Below, piece after piece: positions 1 to 7,801 of a stretch of DNA of 17,821 nt. Position numbers and translations under genes: made by a program. A model generated the notes under the pieces. It was not told the DNA's origin and searched no databases. It saw nothing but the letters and a program-made list of their open reading frames with translations. Origin of the DNA: Gammaproteobacteria bacterium (GTDB lineage Bacteria > Pseudomonadota > Gammaproteobacteria > Chromatiales > Chromatiaceae); the NCBI GenBank assembly GCA_020630035.1, contig JAHDCB010000013.1, positions 1-17,821 of the forward strand, written 5' to 3'. The first letter of the stretch is position 1. Each line of letters opens with the position of its first letter.

Positions 1-17
1 GACCGATACACATCACT

Positions 18-1811
18 ATGTCCACCACATTACAACGTTTATACCGTGATGAACTGGCATTTCTACGCCTGCAGGGCGAGCGTTTTGCTAAGCAGCATCC
101 GCAGCTGGCACGTTTTCTCGGCGAATCATCCACCGACCCGGATATTGAGCGGCTGCTGGAAGGCTTTGCCTTTCTGAGTGCGCGGCTGCGCGAAAAGATC
201 GAAGACGACTTTCCGGAGCTGACCTTTTCGCTGCTGAACCTGTTATGGCCAAACTACCTGCGCCCGGTACCAGCGATCTGCATGATGCGCTTTGATCCGG
301 TGGAACAGGCGATTGTGAAACATCAGGTGATGAAAAAAGGCGTCCCTTTGTTATCGCGACCAGTGGAAGGCATGCCGTGTCTGTTTCGTACGGCAGCCGA
401 TCTGTCGGTCTATCCGTTGCGCATTACGCAACTGGTCGAACAACGCAGCCGTGAACAATCGGTGTTGCGGGTGCATCTGCAAACCCTGTCGGCACAGCCG
501 CTGCGTTCGATTGAATGCGACCGGTTAGACTTTTTTTTCAGCGGCACAGACTATACCGCCCTGACCTTGTACCTGTGGCTATTCCACTACCTGGACCGGA
601 TCACAATTCAGCCGGATGGCGACACCGACAACCCGACACATGTCCGCACATTGCAGGCGGATAACCTGACACGCATCGGCTTCAGCCCGGAAGAAGCGAT
701 ACTGCCATATCCGCCGAATGTATTCGACGGATATCGCATCATTCAGGAATTTCTCGCCTTCCCGCGCCGCTTTTATGGCTTCAGACTACAACATCTGCAC
801 GGCCAGCAGGGATCATACTGGCCGGGCGATGACTGCTCATCGGTGGTGATCACATTGTATTTTCAGCGTGCGCTACCGGAGGATATCAAGGTCCGGCGCG
901 AAGACCTGGCGCTGTTTTGCGTACCGGCAGTGAACCTGTTTGCACATACGGCAGAGCCGCTTGTGCTGAGCGGCGAACGCACACAATATCCGCTGTTTCC
1001 GGCAGATAACCAGCAGGGTCGCTACGAGATCTTCCAGGTTGACCGGGTCGCCAGCACAGAAGAAAAGACAGGAAAAGAAAAAGAGCGGGCGTATCCGGCG
1101 TTTGAATCCTTCGAGCACGAGATTGAACGCAAACACAATCGCACCCGGCTGTATTACCGGCTGGCGATCACGACCGCAGTGGAAGACGGCCGGCTGCTGC
1201 ATTATCTGGCGTTCATGCGGGGCGATGAAGACCACTATCTGGGGCGTCAGGAGACCATCTCGATACTGCTGCAATGCACCAACGGCACCCTACCGGAGAC
1301 GTTAGCGGTGGGTGATATAGACGTCCCGTCGCAAACAAGCCCGTCGTATGTCACCTTCACCAATATCACGGCACCGACCGCTACCTGTCGCCCGGTGGTG
1401 GACAGCAGCCTGCACTGGACCCTGATCTCAAACCTGGCACTGAATTATCTGTCGCTGCTGCAACCGGAACCACTGAAGAATATCCTGCGCATCTACGACT
1501 TTGCAGCATTGCAGGATGTCCAGATTGAGCGCCGCGCACAAAAACGCCTGGCCGGTATTCAGTCCATTGAAACCGAGCCGGTAGACCGGCTGATTCGCGG
1601 CTTTCCGGTACGTGGTCTGCAGAGCACCCTGACGCTGGATCAGGAAGCCTTCGCCTGCGAAGGCGAGATGTATTTATTCGCCACCGTGCTGTCGCACTTT
1701 TTCACCCTGTACAGCAGCGTCAACTCATTTCACCTGCTGCGGCTGCGCAATGCGACCAACAATGAAGAGTACACATGGGAACTGATGAAAGGGACACAAC
1801 CGGTGATCTGA
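18..1811 (+). CDS. tssF: T6SS baseplate subunit TssF (VasA/ImpG family)
   Basis: TssF is a wedge component of the cytoplasmic T6SS baseplate, working with TssG, TssE and TssK to nucleate sheath-tube assembly under the membrane complex. The 597-residue product has the family's usual length. It starts with the typical N-terminal pattern of a short helix with LYRDEL, then FLRLQGERFAKQHPQLA and an LLEGFAFLSARLREK segment, followed by an LLNLLWPNYLRPVPA stretch, all characteristic of the ImpG/VasA family. The ATG is used because this N-terminus matches the family; only 17 upstream bases are visible and they hold no clear ribosome-binding site, so coupling to an upstream gene (tssE is expected there) is likely. 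Its end overlaps the start of tssG by 37 bp. Family assignment is by recognition of these motifs plus the neighbouring tssG; no alignment was run. Confidence 0.96.
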   Translation: MSTTLQRLYRDELAFLRLQGERFAKQHPQLARFLGESSTDPDIERLLEGFAFLSARLREKIEDDFPELTFSLLNLLWPNYLRPVPAICMMRFDPVEQAIVKHQVMKKGVPLLSRPVEGMPCLFRTAADLSVYPLRITQLVEQRSREQSVLRVHLQTLSAQPLRSIECDRLDFFFSGTDYTALTLYLWLFHYLDRITIQPDGDTDNPTHVRTLQADNLTRIGFSPEEAILPYPPNVFDGYRIIQEFLAFPRRFYGFRLQHLHGQQGSYWPGDDCSSVVITLYFQRALPEDIKVRREDLALFCVPAVNLFAHTAEPLVLSGERTQYPLFPADNQQGRYEIFQVDRVASTEEKTGKEKERAYPAFESFEHEIERKHNRTRLYYRLAITTAVEDGRLLHYLAFMRGDEDHYLGRQETISILLQCTNGTLPETLAVGDIDVPSQTSPSYVTFTNITAPTATCRPVVDSSLHWTLISNLALNYLSLLQPEPLKNILRIYDFAALQDVQIERRAQKRLAGIQSIETEPVDRLIRGFPVRGLQSTLTLDQEAFACEGEMYLFATVLSHFFTLYSSVNSFHLLRLRNATNNEEYTWELMKGTQPVI

Positions 1812-2803
1812 CCCGCAACCTGCTGCCACAGGCGCACCGGCACCAGTTTTTTCAACTGGTGGAACGATTGCACCAGGTGTATGGTGACGATCTGGAACAA
1901 CTGCTGGATGTCCGTCCGGAACAGGAGCGGCTGCGCTTCTGTACCGATCCGGCACTCGGCTTTCCGCGCGCCGAGGTGACCCGGGCACAACCGGACACCA
2001 CCACAGAAGAAGAACATCATTACCAGTTACAGGTCGCCTTTCTGGGCCTGCATGGCGGTGCTTCACCATTACCGCACCATTATCTGGAGCGCATCGCCTA
2101 CGAGAGTCATCAGGGCATTGGCATCCGCGCCGCCTTCTTTGACTTTTTTAACCACCGCCTGATGACCCTGCTGCACCGGGGCTGGCGCAAATACCGCTAC
2201 TATGTGCGCTTTCAGCCGGACGCAACCGACCGCTTTTCGCAGACGGTATTTTCGCTGATCGGACTGAACGACCGCAGCCTGCGCGGCGAAACTCCGCTTC
2301 CTTGGAGTCGGCTACTCACCTATGCCGGGATGATCGCCACACGCAGCCGGGCACCCTCCATGGTCGGCGGCATCATTGCGCACAGCTTCGACCTGCCACA
2401 GGTACACATACAGGAATGGCAGCCATATCACACGCCAGTGCCTGCCGACCAGCAGATCCGACTGGGCCAGCGCAACGGCTGTCTGGGCCAGAGCTGCACT
2501 CTGGGTGAACAGGTACACAGCATCGGCGGCAAATTCAGCATCGTCATCCAGGGGCTGAGTCAGGCACGCTTCCGCCAGTTCCTGCCGGATGGCGAACATT
2601 TTGAGCCATTGAAGGCACTGGTCTCCTTCCTGTTACGCGATCAGCTGGCGTACGACCTGCGGCTGGGCATTATCCAGCAGGATATCCCACCATTACAGCT
2701 CAGCAGCCACGCACAACAGGGTGCACAACTGGGCTGGACCAGTTTTCTGGGCAAGGCTGATCTGAAGAAGGAAACCGATGTGCGCATCAGTGTGCGCACC
2801 TAG
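1775..2803 (+). CDS. tssG: T6SS baseplate subunit TssG (VasB/ImpH family)
   Basis: TssG is the second wedge protein of the T6SS baseplate and forms a complex with two TssF copies. The product has 342 residues, normal for the family. Recognisable segments are the N-terminal FFQLVERLHQVYGD, then LRFCTDPALGFPRAEV, a FLGLHGGASPLPHHYLE motif near residue 90-105, and a C-terminal LGWTSFLGKAD close to the end, which are typical of ImpH/VasB. The ATG lies inside the end of tssF in another frame, so the two are probably translationally coupled. After its stop the core operon is broken by about 2.2 kb of accessory ORFs before tagH. Alternative downstream starts would remove conserved N-terminal sequence, so 1775 is preferred, though the first dozen residues are uncertain. 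Confidence 0.95.
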   Translation: MGTDERDTTGDLTRNLLPQAHRHQFFQLVERLHQVYGDDLEQLLDVRPEQERLRFCTDPALGFPRAEVTRAQPDTTTEEEHHYQLQVAFLGLHGGASPLPHHYLERIAYESHQGIGIRAAFFDFFNHRLMTLLHRGWRKYRYYVRFQPDATDRFSQTVFSLIGLNDRSLRGETPLPWSRLLTYAGMIATRSRAPSMVGGIIAHSFDLPQVHIQEWQPYHTPVPADQQIRLGQRNGCLGQSCTLGEQVHSIGGKFSIVIQGLSQARFRQFLPDGEHFEPLKALVSFLLRDQLAYDLRLGIIQQDIPPLQLSSHAQQGAQLGWTSFLGKADLKKETDVRISVRT

Positions 2804-2874
2804 TCACGTGAGCCACTCCGGCGTGAAACAGAATGCACATTTCACCAGACATCATAAAGACATAGGGTGGTGAT

Positions 2875-2889
2875 CCCAATGATATTGGG
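2875..2889. repeat. Short perfect inverted repeat upstream of the lipoprotein gene
   Basis: Two 6-bp arms, CCCAAT and ATTGGG, are separated by GAT. The palindrome sits just 5' of a strong Shine-Dalgarno sequence (AGGAGGT at 2898-2904). It could be a small operator or a weak hairpin that affects translation of the next gene, but a 6-bp palindrome can arise by chance and no U-run follows, so it is not called a terminator. Confidence 0.3.
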
Positions 2890-2910
2890 TAAAGGAGAGG
2901 AGGTCTGGTT

Positions 2911-3420
2911 CTGGAAAATATAATAACTTGCTGGAGCACCTGCTTATTATGTCTGGGCCTGATAGCCTGCAAACCGGTTGCGACTTCTGCAATCGACCCT
3001 GTGGCTCACATGGAAACACAGAGCACATGGGCTGGCGGATTCCGGCTGATATTACAGCAGGCCGAAACAGGCTGTTTGTTGCAAGCTGAAAGAAAGTCAT
3101 CAGTATTGACTTTTCCTCTGGCATTGTCTGCACCCTGTTTCTTTATCTCAGGGGACGAAGGTGTCCATGTCGAATCCTATCCTGATTGGGATATCCAGGC
3201 AGTCATTATCATGGCAGGAGGTACGCTACCCTCCACTACCCGTGCTGCATGGAACAAAGATCCTGCAGAGCCCTGCGGAAATCAATTGCAGGCCATCATT
3301 ATGCAGCACGGACAACTTCATCTGACAGGTCGCGTGGATCATGCCGTTGCCTGCAAGACAGAGGATCGCGATGAAAAGGCATTCCGGACGTTTGTATATG
3401 ACAGTGGTTTCGCCAGATAA
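2911..3420 (+). CDS. Putative lipoprotein with apparent CTG start, candidate T6SS immunity protein
   Basis: Not a family I recognise. The frame is open from just after a stop at 2890-2892. It contains no ATG, GTG or TTG before GTG 3001, yet the codons before that GTG encode a hydrophobic stretch ending in a lipobox-like LIAC (Cys at residue 20). A very strong Shine-Dalgarno AGGAGGT (2898-2904) is six bases before CTG 2911, so that rare start is proposed. The signal is atypical because the n-region has no Lys or Arg. The mature part is about 150 residues, with an APCFF segment, a GVHVESYPDWDIQAVIIMAGG segment and several cysteines. An export-targeted small protein inside a T6SS cluster suggests a periplasmic immunity role, but that is inference and no partner effector is identified. 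If GTG 3001 were the true start the product would be a 139-residue protein with no export signal. Confidence 0.5.
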   Translation: MENIITCWSTCLLCLGLIACKPVATSAIDPVAHMETQSTWAGGFRLILQQAETGCLLQAERKSSVLTFPLALSAPCFFISGDEGVHVESYPDWDIQAVIIMAGGTLPSTTRAAWNKDPAEPCGNQLQAIIMQHGQLHLTGRVDHAVACKTEDRDEKAFRTFVYDSGFAR

Positions 3421-3486
3421 GCTTACTCACCATAACAGTCGTACACTTCTGCCAGGAAAACACCACACTTTATTTCGGTCAAAGGC

Positions 3487-3819
3487 ATGAATTGTTCTGA
3501 TATCAGCCAGATAAAATTTTCAGATACCAGCATCAAAGCGATTAAAGAAATTCGCGGCATGATCAAAAAAGCAAAGGCTTTGACATGGGCTATCGGTATT
3601 GGCAATATAGCTAATATATTTGTTGGAAATGACGCTCTGAAGGCATCTTATAATCTGCATTCTACAGATTTTACGCGAATGGCTGAAGCCATGCAGGCTG
3701 TCCCTGCTATACTCAGAAAAAGAGTATCGGATACTGCGAGTATAGCCTATCTGAATGTAACACAATATAAAGAGAAATTGTTCTGGCAAGCGGTTGTGGC
3801 AGGTTGCAAAATAAAATAA
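3487..3819 (+). CDS. Small hypothetical protein of unknown function
   Basis: A 110-residue ORF that I do not recognise. It has a basic N-terminal part (IKAIKEIRGMIKKAKAL), a hydrophobic and glycine-containing middle (WAIGIGNIANIFVG, about residues 37-51) and a C-terminal half with Ala-rich helix-like sequence, ending CKIK. There is no Shine-Dalgarno at a useful distance from this ATG. The ATG does overlap, in an ATGA arrangement, the stop of a 39-codon ORF (3371-3490) that has a reasonable GAGG six bases before its own ATG. Translational coupling, or a disrupted longer gene, could explain this. The stop overlaps a downstream ATG at 3819 by one base. It could be an intact small gene, a remnant, or chance coding; the neighbouring genes of similar base composition make a real or recently real gene somewhat more likely. 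Confidence 0.4.
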   Translation: MNCSDISQIKFSDTSIKAIKEIRGMIKKAKALTWAIGIGNIANIFVGNDALKASYNLHSTDFTRMAEAMQAVPAILRKRVSDTASIAYLNVTQYKEKLFWQAVVAGCKIK

Positions 3820-3833
3820 TGAGGAAAACCGTG

Positions 3834-4433
3834 ATGTATCGTTTACTTTTTATTCCATTAGGCCTGTGTCTGTTTATAGTATCTTATGCGCAAGGTACCA
3901 GCATGATCACACTCGCACAAAATAATTTCAATCGCAGTATAGTCGAACTCGCTGCTATTGAGAAAACATGCGATAGCACAAGAATTCTGCCGATCAGTAT
4001 CAGAGACAACCTGACAATCCCGGATGCACAACTACGTATCGCGCTGACATACTTTTATTTTAAGACACAATTTGATTGTTCCAGAGCAGGTGTCTATCGC
4101 TATCTTTTAGATTCAGCCGCTTTGTCCATCGTGCATCCTCAGAAAGCAAAGACACTGCAAGACGGCCATCATCTGGTAATGAGTACTTACATACAATTAC
4201 TGAATGCAAAAGCTGAATTTGCCACGCTACCGGATGGCCTGAAAAAAAAACTCATGGCCATGCCAATATTTTCCACCCCGTTCGATTTAATTCCGTCAGC
4301 TCATCAACTGTTACCTGTACCAGAAGAGATCTCAGAGAACAGATCAACCACTGTCAGGAGTGATTTGAGAGTATCCAAATTTCTGGCTCCACCTGTGGAT
4401 CCAGCATACCATCTTGAAATTCCACAGCCATAA
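3834..4433 (+). CDS. Hypothetical exported protein
   Basis: Unrecognised family. The product of 199 residues begins with a clear signal peptide: Arg near the start, then a hydrophobic core LLFIPLGLCLFIVS and a YAQG cleavage-like site around residues 18-21. The mature protein has a few cysteines (in EKTCDS and FDCSRAG), a helix-rich look, and a Pro-rich C-terminal tail. ATG 3834 is chosen because GAGG (3821-3824) is nine bases upstream; GTG 3831, ATG 3819 (overlapping the previous stop) and TTG 3804 are possible alternatives, and 3819 would give a more basic n-region. It sits in the accessory insert between tssG and tagH, just ahead of another exported protein. A periplasmic T6SS-related role, such as immunity, is plausible from location only. 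Confidence 0.6.
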   Translation: MYRLLFIPLGLCLFIVSYAQGTSMITLAQNNFNRSIVELAAIEKTCDSTRILPISIRDNLTIPDAQLRIALTYFYFKTQFDCSRAGVYRYLLDSAALSIVHPQKAKTLQDGHHLVMSTYIQLLNAKAEFATLPDGLKKKLMAMPIFSTPFDLIPSAHQLLPVPEEISENRSTTVRSDLRVSKFLAPPVDPAYHLEIPQP

Positions 4434-4444
4434 TAGGCATGATG

Positions 4445-4945
4445 ATGCTCAATGTAAAAACTTGTCTGTTCTGGTATACCATTATATTTACCTGCATCAC
4501 CTCCGGCTTAGTGTACGCAAACGAAGACTGCGTTTTCAGCCGGGAAGCCGTTTCCGATAAGCTATTCTCCGATAATGATTCTGTCGCAGTTTTTCAACGG
4601 TTTCCCGAAAACCATGAAGTTAAGGGTGTGTTGCGTAACGGTCATTTGTTTTCCGTGAAATACTGGTCATGTCATCATTATGGAAAGCAGGCTATTTTAG
4701 TGATAGGACCACAGATACAATCCATTCCGACTGAACTTAACGATCACGTTATGCAGCTGGGCAAAGTGGCTCTCAGCAAAAATGAGCTTATGCTGCTGCG
4801 CCATGCCTTAGTCAACAAGCCACTTATGCTATCGGCTGCTCCGATAACGCTTAAGGTTGCCTCTGGAACGTTTGATACATTCTATGTGCAAGTCAATCTG
4901 ATTGGTGAAATCATATTGATTGAGATGATGCTATATCAGTCATAA
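4445..4945 (+). CDS. Hypothetical exported protein, possible immunity protein
   Basis: Unrecognised family, 166 residues. It has a signal peptide: Lys in the n-region, a hydrophobic core LFWYTIIFTCITSGLV, and a likely signal peptidase I site after VYA near residue 25. The mature part contains paired cysteines (EDC near its start and WSCHHYG about 50 residues later) that could form a disulfide in the periplasm. Three ATGs in a row (4439, 4442, 4445) are possible starts; 4445 has the best spacing from the weak AGG at 4435-4437. It follows the previous exported ORF closely, so they are probably co-transcribed. Small exported proteins in a T6SS locus are often immunity factors, but no effector gene is identified in this insert, so function is unassigned. 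Confidence 0.6.
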   Translation: MLNVKTCLFWYTIIFTCITSGLVYANEDCVFSREAVSDKLFSDNDSVAVFQRFPENHEVKGVLRNGHLFSVKYWSCHHYGKQAILVIGPQIQSIPTELNDHVMQLGKVALSKNELMLLRHALVNKPLMLSAAPITLKVASGTFDTFYVQVNLIGEIILIEMMLYQS

Positions 4946-5036
4946 GCGAATCTACAGACTGTCATTCTTTAACAGAAATCAACATGGATGGTTACTGCAG
5001 ATAAACCACGATGATCTCCCCGAGTAGTCCCCTTGT

Positions 5037-5771
5037 ATGCACACCCCGACCACACCACAACTGTACCTGTGCGTAGATAACCCGGAAGCACTGGAACACG
5101 GTTCGCTACCGAACTATCGCCCGCAACAGACTGGTGCCACTATCGGCAGCCAGGGTGCCGACTGGCATCTGTACGACAGTGCCGGCAGCGTGGCGACCAG
5201 CCACGCGGCGATCCGCTGGATGGATGGGCGCTATGTGCTGGTCGATCTGTGCGGTGCCACCTACATCAATGCGCACCGTGATCCGCTGGGAAAACTGAAG
5301 CTGGTGGCACTACGCGATGGCGATCGCCTGACGCTGGGTAAATACCGCATCAGCGTGCATCTGGAAACGTCCTTGCTGGACACCCGGACGTATGGTGCTG
5401 ACCATCTGCGCGAATTAAATCTGGGTAGTCTGCTCGGGCTGGATCCGAGTGCCCTGCTGACACAGACACCGATCAGTGATCGTACCCGGCACACCAACGA
5501 GACCATACGAGCACCCGATCAGGTGCTGTCCGCATTTCTGGGTGAAAACACACAACTCACCAGCAGCGACCCGCTACAACACCTGCCACCGCTACAAACA
5601 GAACCGCACCCGCCGATAGAATTGCAGGCAACTCCCATCCGCCTGAGTACCGATTATGCTACCGACCACAGTGGCACGGTACGTCAGGCAATCACGTTAC
5701 CCTCTCCGACAAACACTCCTTCCAAGTCGCCAGACGCGGCCAACCGACATCACCTTGAGGCAGACCCATGA
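5037..5771 (+). CDS. tagH: T6SS-associated FHA-domain protein TagH-like, short form
   Basis: Forkhead-associated (FHA) proteins of T6SS clusters (TagH/Fha/ImpI) link the system to Ser/Thr phosphorylation control or act as scaffolds. Residues about 30-110 form the FHA domain: GATIGS at 33-38, TSHAAIRW at 54-61, and a TYINAH segment with Asn78. The usual Gly-Arg is Gly-Ser here (Ser38), and the position of the phosphate-binding Ser three before the conserved His (His56) is Ala53, so canonical phosphothreonine binding may be lost. Only Asn78 is kept. The protein has 244 residues, short for TagH, which often has a longer C-terminal region; the tail here is low-complexity and Pro/Thr/Ser-rich. It overlaps tssJ by 4 bp (ATGA). 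No clear Shine-Dalgarno precedes the ATG. Confidence 0.85.
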   Translation: MHTPTTPQLYLCVDNPEALEHGSLPNYRPQQTGATIGSQGADWHLYDSAGSVATSHAAIRWMDGRYVLVDLCGATYINAHRDPLGKLKLVALRDGDRLTLGKYRISVHLETSLLDTRTYGADHLRELNLGSLLGLDPSALLTQTPISDRTRHTNETIRAPDQVLSAFLGENTQLTSSDPLQHLPPLQTEPHPPIELQATPIRLSTDYATDHSGTVRQAITLPSPTNTPSKSPDAANRHHLEADP

Positions 5772-6475
5772 ACCACCTCTTACCCATCAGCCTGATCACA
5801 CTGCTACTCAGCGGCTGTGCCAACCTCAAGGATTCCGTGAGTAAAACTGCACAGGTGCTGATGGATCCGGGCATATCGGTGGGCACCCCCACCGACCAAC
5901 CCACCACGATCAGCCTGAGCTTGTATGCCACACCGAACGTCAACTCGAATCCCTACCGCGAGCCGGACGACGCCACCCCGACAGAATCCACAGCTACCAC
6001 GCCAGAGATTGCCTACAAACCGGTGCACAACATCAACCTGGTGCTTGAGGTTGATCCCATCCCCACCGCCGCTGAACAAATCGCCACTGCTCTGGCGCAA
6101 GCCGACAAACAACCCATCGAAGAAAACGCCACCGATCCGGAGGCCACACCCATTGCCTTCAAGATCATTCAACTCAAAGACCAGTCACTGTTATTGCAGG
6201 CTGATTATGAAGGCCTGTTCAGCAACATCGAGCAAGCGCTCGGCACCACCTACCTGCAACACGACGATTATGTCCTGCTGCCGGATGAATTCAGCTTCAT
6301 CGAACCCACTGCCGTCGCTGAGCATACCCGCTACATTGGCATCACTGCGGCCTACCACGATTACGACGCAGCCGACTGGAAGGCAATCGTCAAAATCCAG
6401 CCGAAGGGACACACTTATGCCTTATTTGCCGAACTGGGCAAACACACCATCACGCTGAAGAAACAGGAGCAATAA
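5768..6475 (+). CDS. tssJ: T6SS outer-membrane lipoprotein TssJ, enlarged
   Basis: TssJ (SciN/VasD) is the outer-membrane lipoprotein that anchors the TssJLM membrane complex through contact with TssM. The sequence has a lipoprotein signal with lipobox LLSGC (Cys17), then the family-like SLYATPNVNSNP motif and a later FKIIQLKD segment, which matches the RIYQLKD pattern of TssJ. The product has 235 residues, longer than the usual roughly 150-190, because an acidic, Ala/Thr/Pro-rich stretch and an extra strand-like region (about residues 65-125) lie between these motifs. The ATG overlaps the tagH stop by 4 bp, and the stop shares one base with the start of tssK, showing tight coupling of this operon. 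TssM, its partner, is outside the window. Confidence 0.92.
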   Translation: MNHLLPISLITLLLSGCANLKDSVSKTAQVLMDPGISVGTPTDQPTTISLSLYATPNVNSNPYREPDDATPTESTATTPEIAYKPVHNINLVLEVDPIPTAAEQIATALAQADKQPIEENATDPEATPIAFKIIQLKDQSLLLQADYEGLFSNIEQALGTTYLQHDDYVLLPDEFSFIEPTAVAEHTRYIGITAAYHDYDAADWKAIVKIQPKGHTYALFAELGKHTITLKKQEQ

Positions 6476-7800
6476 TGGCGCACCGCAACAAAGTCCTCTG
6501 GCAGGAAGGCCTGTTCATTCTGCCACACCACTTTCAGCAGGAAAGCCGTTACCTGGAACATCATACCAACCAGCGTATCGACGACCTGCGCGATTATCCC
6601 TACGGTCTCACTGCCATCCAGTTCGACGAAAAAGCCCTCAGCAGCGGCAAGCTACAAATCCTGAGTGCCTGCGGCATAATGCCGGACGGTGCGACCTTCA
6701 ACATACCGGTCGACACACCAGCGCCAGCGCCACTCACCCTGGATAACAGCCAGGCCGGACAGATCATCTACCTGGTCCTGCCGATCTATAAACCAGGCAT
6801 CGGCGAAATCCAGGAAGGAGGACGTTATCAGAAGTTCCCTCAGAACATCAAAGACCAGCATACCGAAAACGGCGAATACCGCGAACTGAACACCGCTCAG
6901 CTGCAATTGCGCCTGATGCCCGAAAACGAAGACCGCAGTGACTACCACACCTTAGCGATCACCCGGGTCCGGGGCAAAGGCACCGACGAGCAACTACAAC
7001 TGGACCAGGACTATTACCCCACCAGCCTGTCGGTCAGTGCCATCCCGGCACTGCGTCGTTTCATCAGCGAAATCGCCGGGCTGATGCGCGAGCGTGCGAA
7101 AAACCTGGCCGATCGTATTGGTGCACCGGGGCAGGCGGGGGTCGCTGAGGTCACCGACTTCCTGCTGCTGCAGACCCTGAACCGGCTGCAGCCGCACTAC
7201 CGTCATCTGAGCCAGAGGAGACGCCTGCACCCGGAACAACTGTACAACGATCTGCTGCAAACCTGCGGCGAGCTGGCCACCTTTCACGCCGCAGCACGCC
7301 TGGCTGGCGACTATCCACACTATGATCACCAACACCCGGAAACCGCCTTCCGTACGCTGGAAGACACATTGCGCCAGAGCCTCGGCACCCTGATGCAGCC
7401 ACGTGCCACACCGATCCCGATCGAAAAACGCGAATACGGCACCTATGTCGCCATGCTCAACGACCCCAGCCTGCTCGACAGCAGCGACTTCATCCTGGCA
7501 GTCAAGGCGCATATGCCATTGGAACAACTGCGTCGCCAGTACCAGCAACAGACCAAGGTCGCCTCGCTGGAAAAACTGGCCGAGCGGGTCAGCCTGCAAC
7601 TGCCGGGCATCCCGTTGAACGCCCTACCGGTCGCCCCGCGTCAACTGCCGTATCACGCAGGCTACACCTACTTCCAGTTAGATCGCCAGAGCGACGCCTG
7701 GAACGACCTGATGCAACAGACCACCGCCGGCTTCGGCTTCCACATCGCCGGCAACTTCCCCGAACTCGAACTCGAATTCTGGGCCCTGAAGAGAGACTGA
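6475..7800 (+). CDS. tssK: T6SS baseplate-membrane connector TssK (VasE/ImpJ family)
   Basis: TssK is the trimeric protein that docks the baseplate to the TssL/TssM membrane complex and resembles phage receptor-binding proteins. The 441-residue length is typical. The N-terminus has the family hallmark VLWQEGLFILPHHFQQ (residues about 7-22), followed by a LPIYKPG segment, a central helical region around PALRRFISEIAGLMRERA, and a C-terminal YFQLDRQSDAW and GFGFHIAGNFPELELEFWA, the receptor-like end. The ATG shares a base with the tssJ stop, and tssL follows after one base, so the three genes are probably translated in a coupled way. Composition is GC-rich like the other core genes. Confidence 0.97.
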   Translation: MAHRNKVLWQEGLFILPHHFQQESRYLEHHTNQRIDDLRDYPYGLTAIQFDEKALSSGKLQILSACGIMPDGATFNIPVDTPAPAPLTLDNSQAGQIIYLVLPIYKPGIGEIQEGGRYQKFPQNIKDQHTENGEYRELNTAQLQLRLMPENEDRSDYHTLAITRVRGKGTDEQLQLDQDYYPTSLSVSAIPALRRFISEIAGLMRERAKNLADRIGAPGQAGVAEVTDFLLLQTLNRLQPHYRHLSQRRRLHPEQLYNDLLQTCGELATFHAAARLAGDYPHYDHQHPETAFRTLEDTLRQSLGTLMQPRATPIPIEKREYGTYVAMLNDPSLLDSSDFILAVKAHMPLEQLRRQYQQQTKVASLEKLAERVSLQLPGIPLNALPVAPRQLPYHAGYTYFQLDRQSDAWNDLMQQTTAGFGFHIAGNFPELELEFWALKRD

Positions 7801-7801
7801 T

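Noticed and set aside
2787..3133. Minus-strand frames over the tssG-lipoprotein junction
   Set aside because: No ribosome site or recognisable protein features; they oppose the plus-strand lipoprotein reading that has a strong Shine-Dalgarno.
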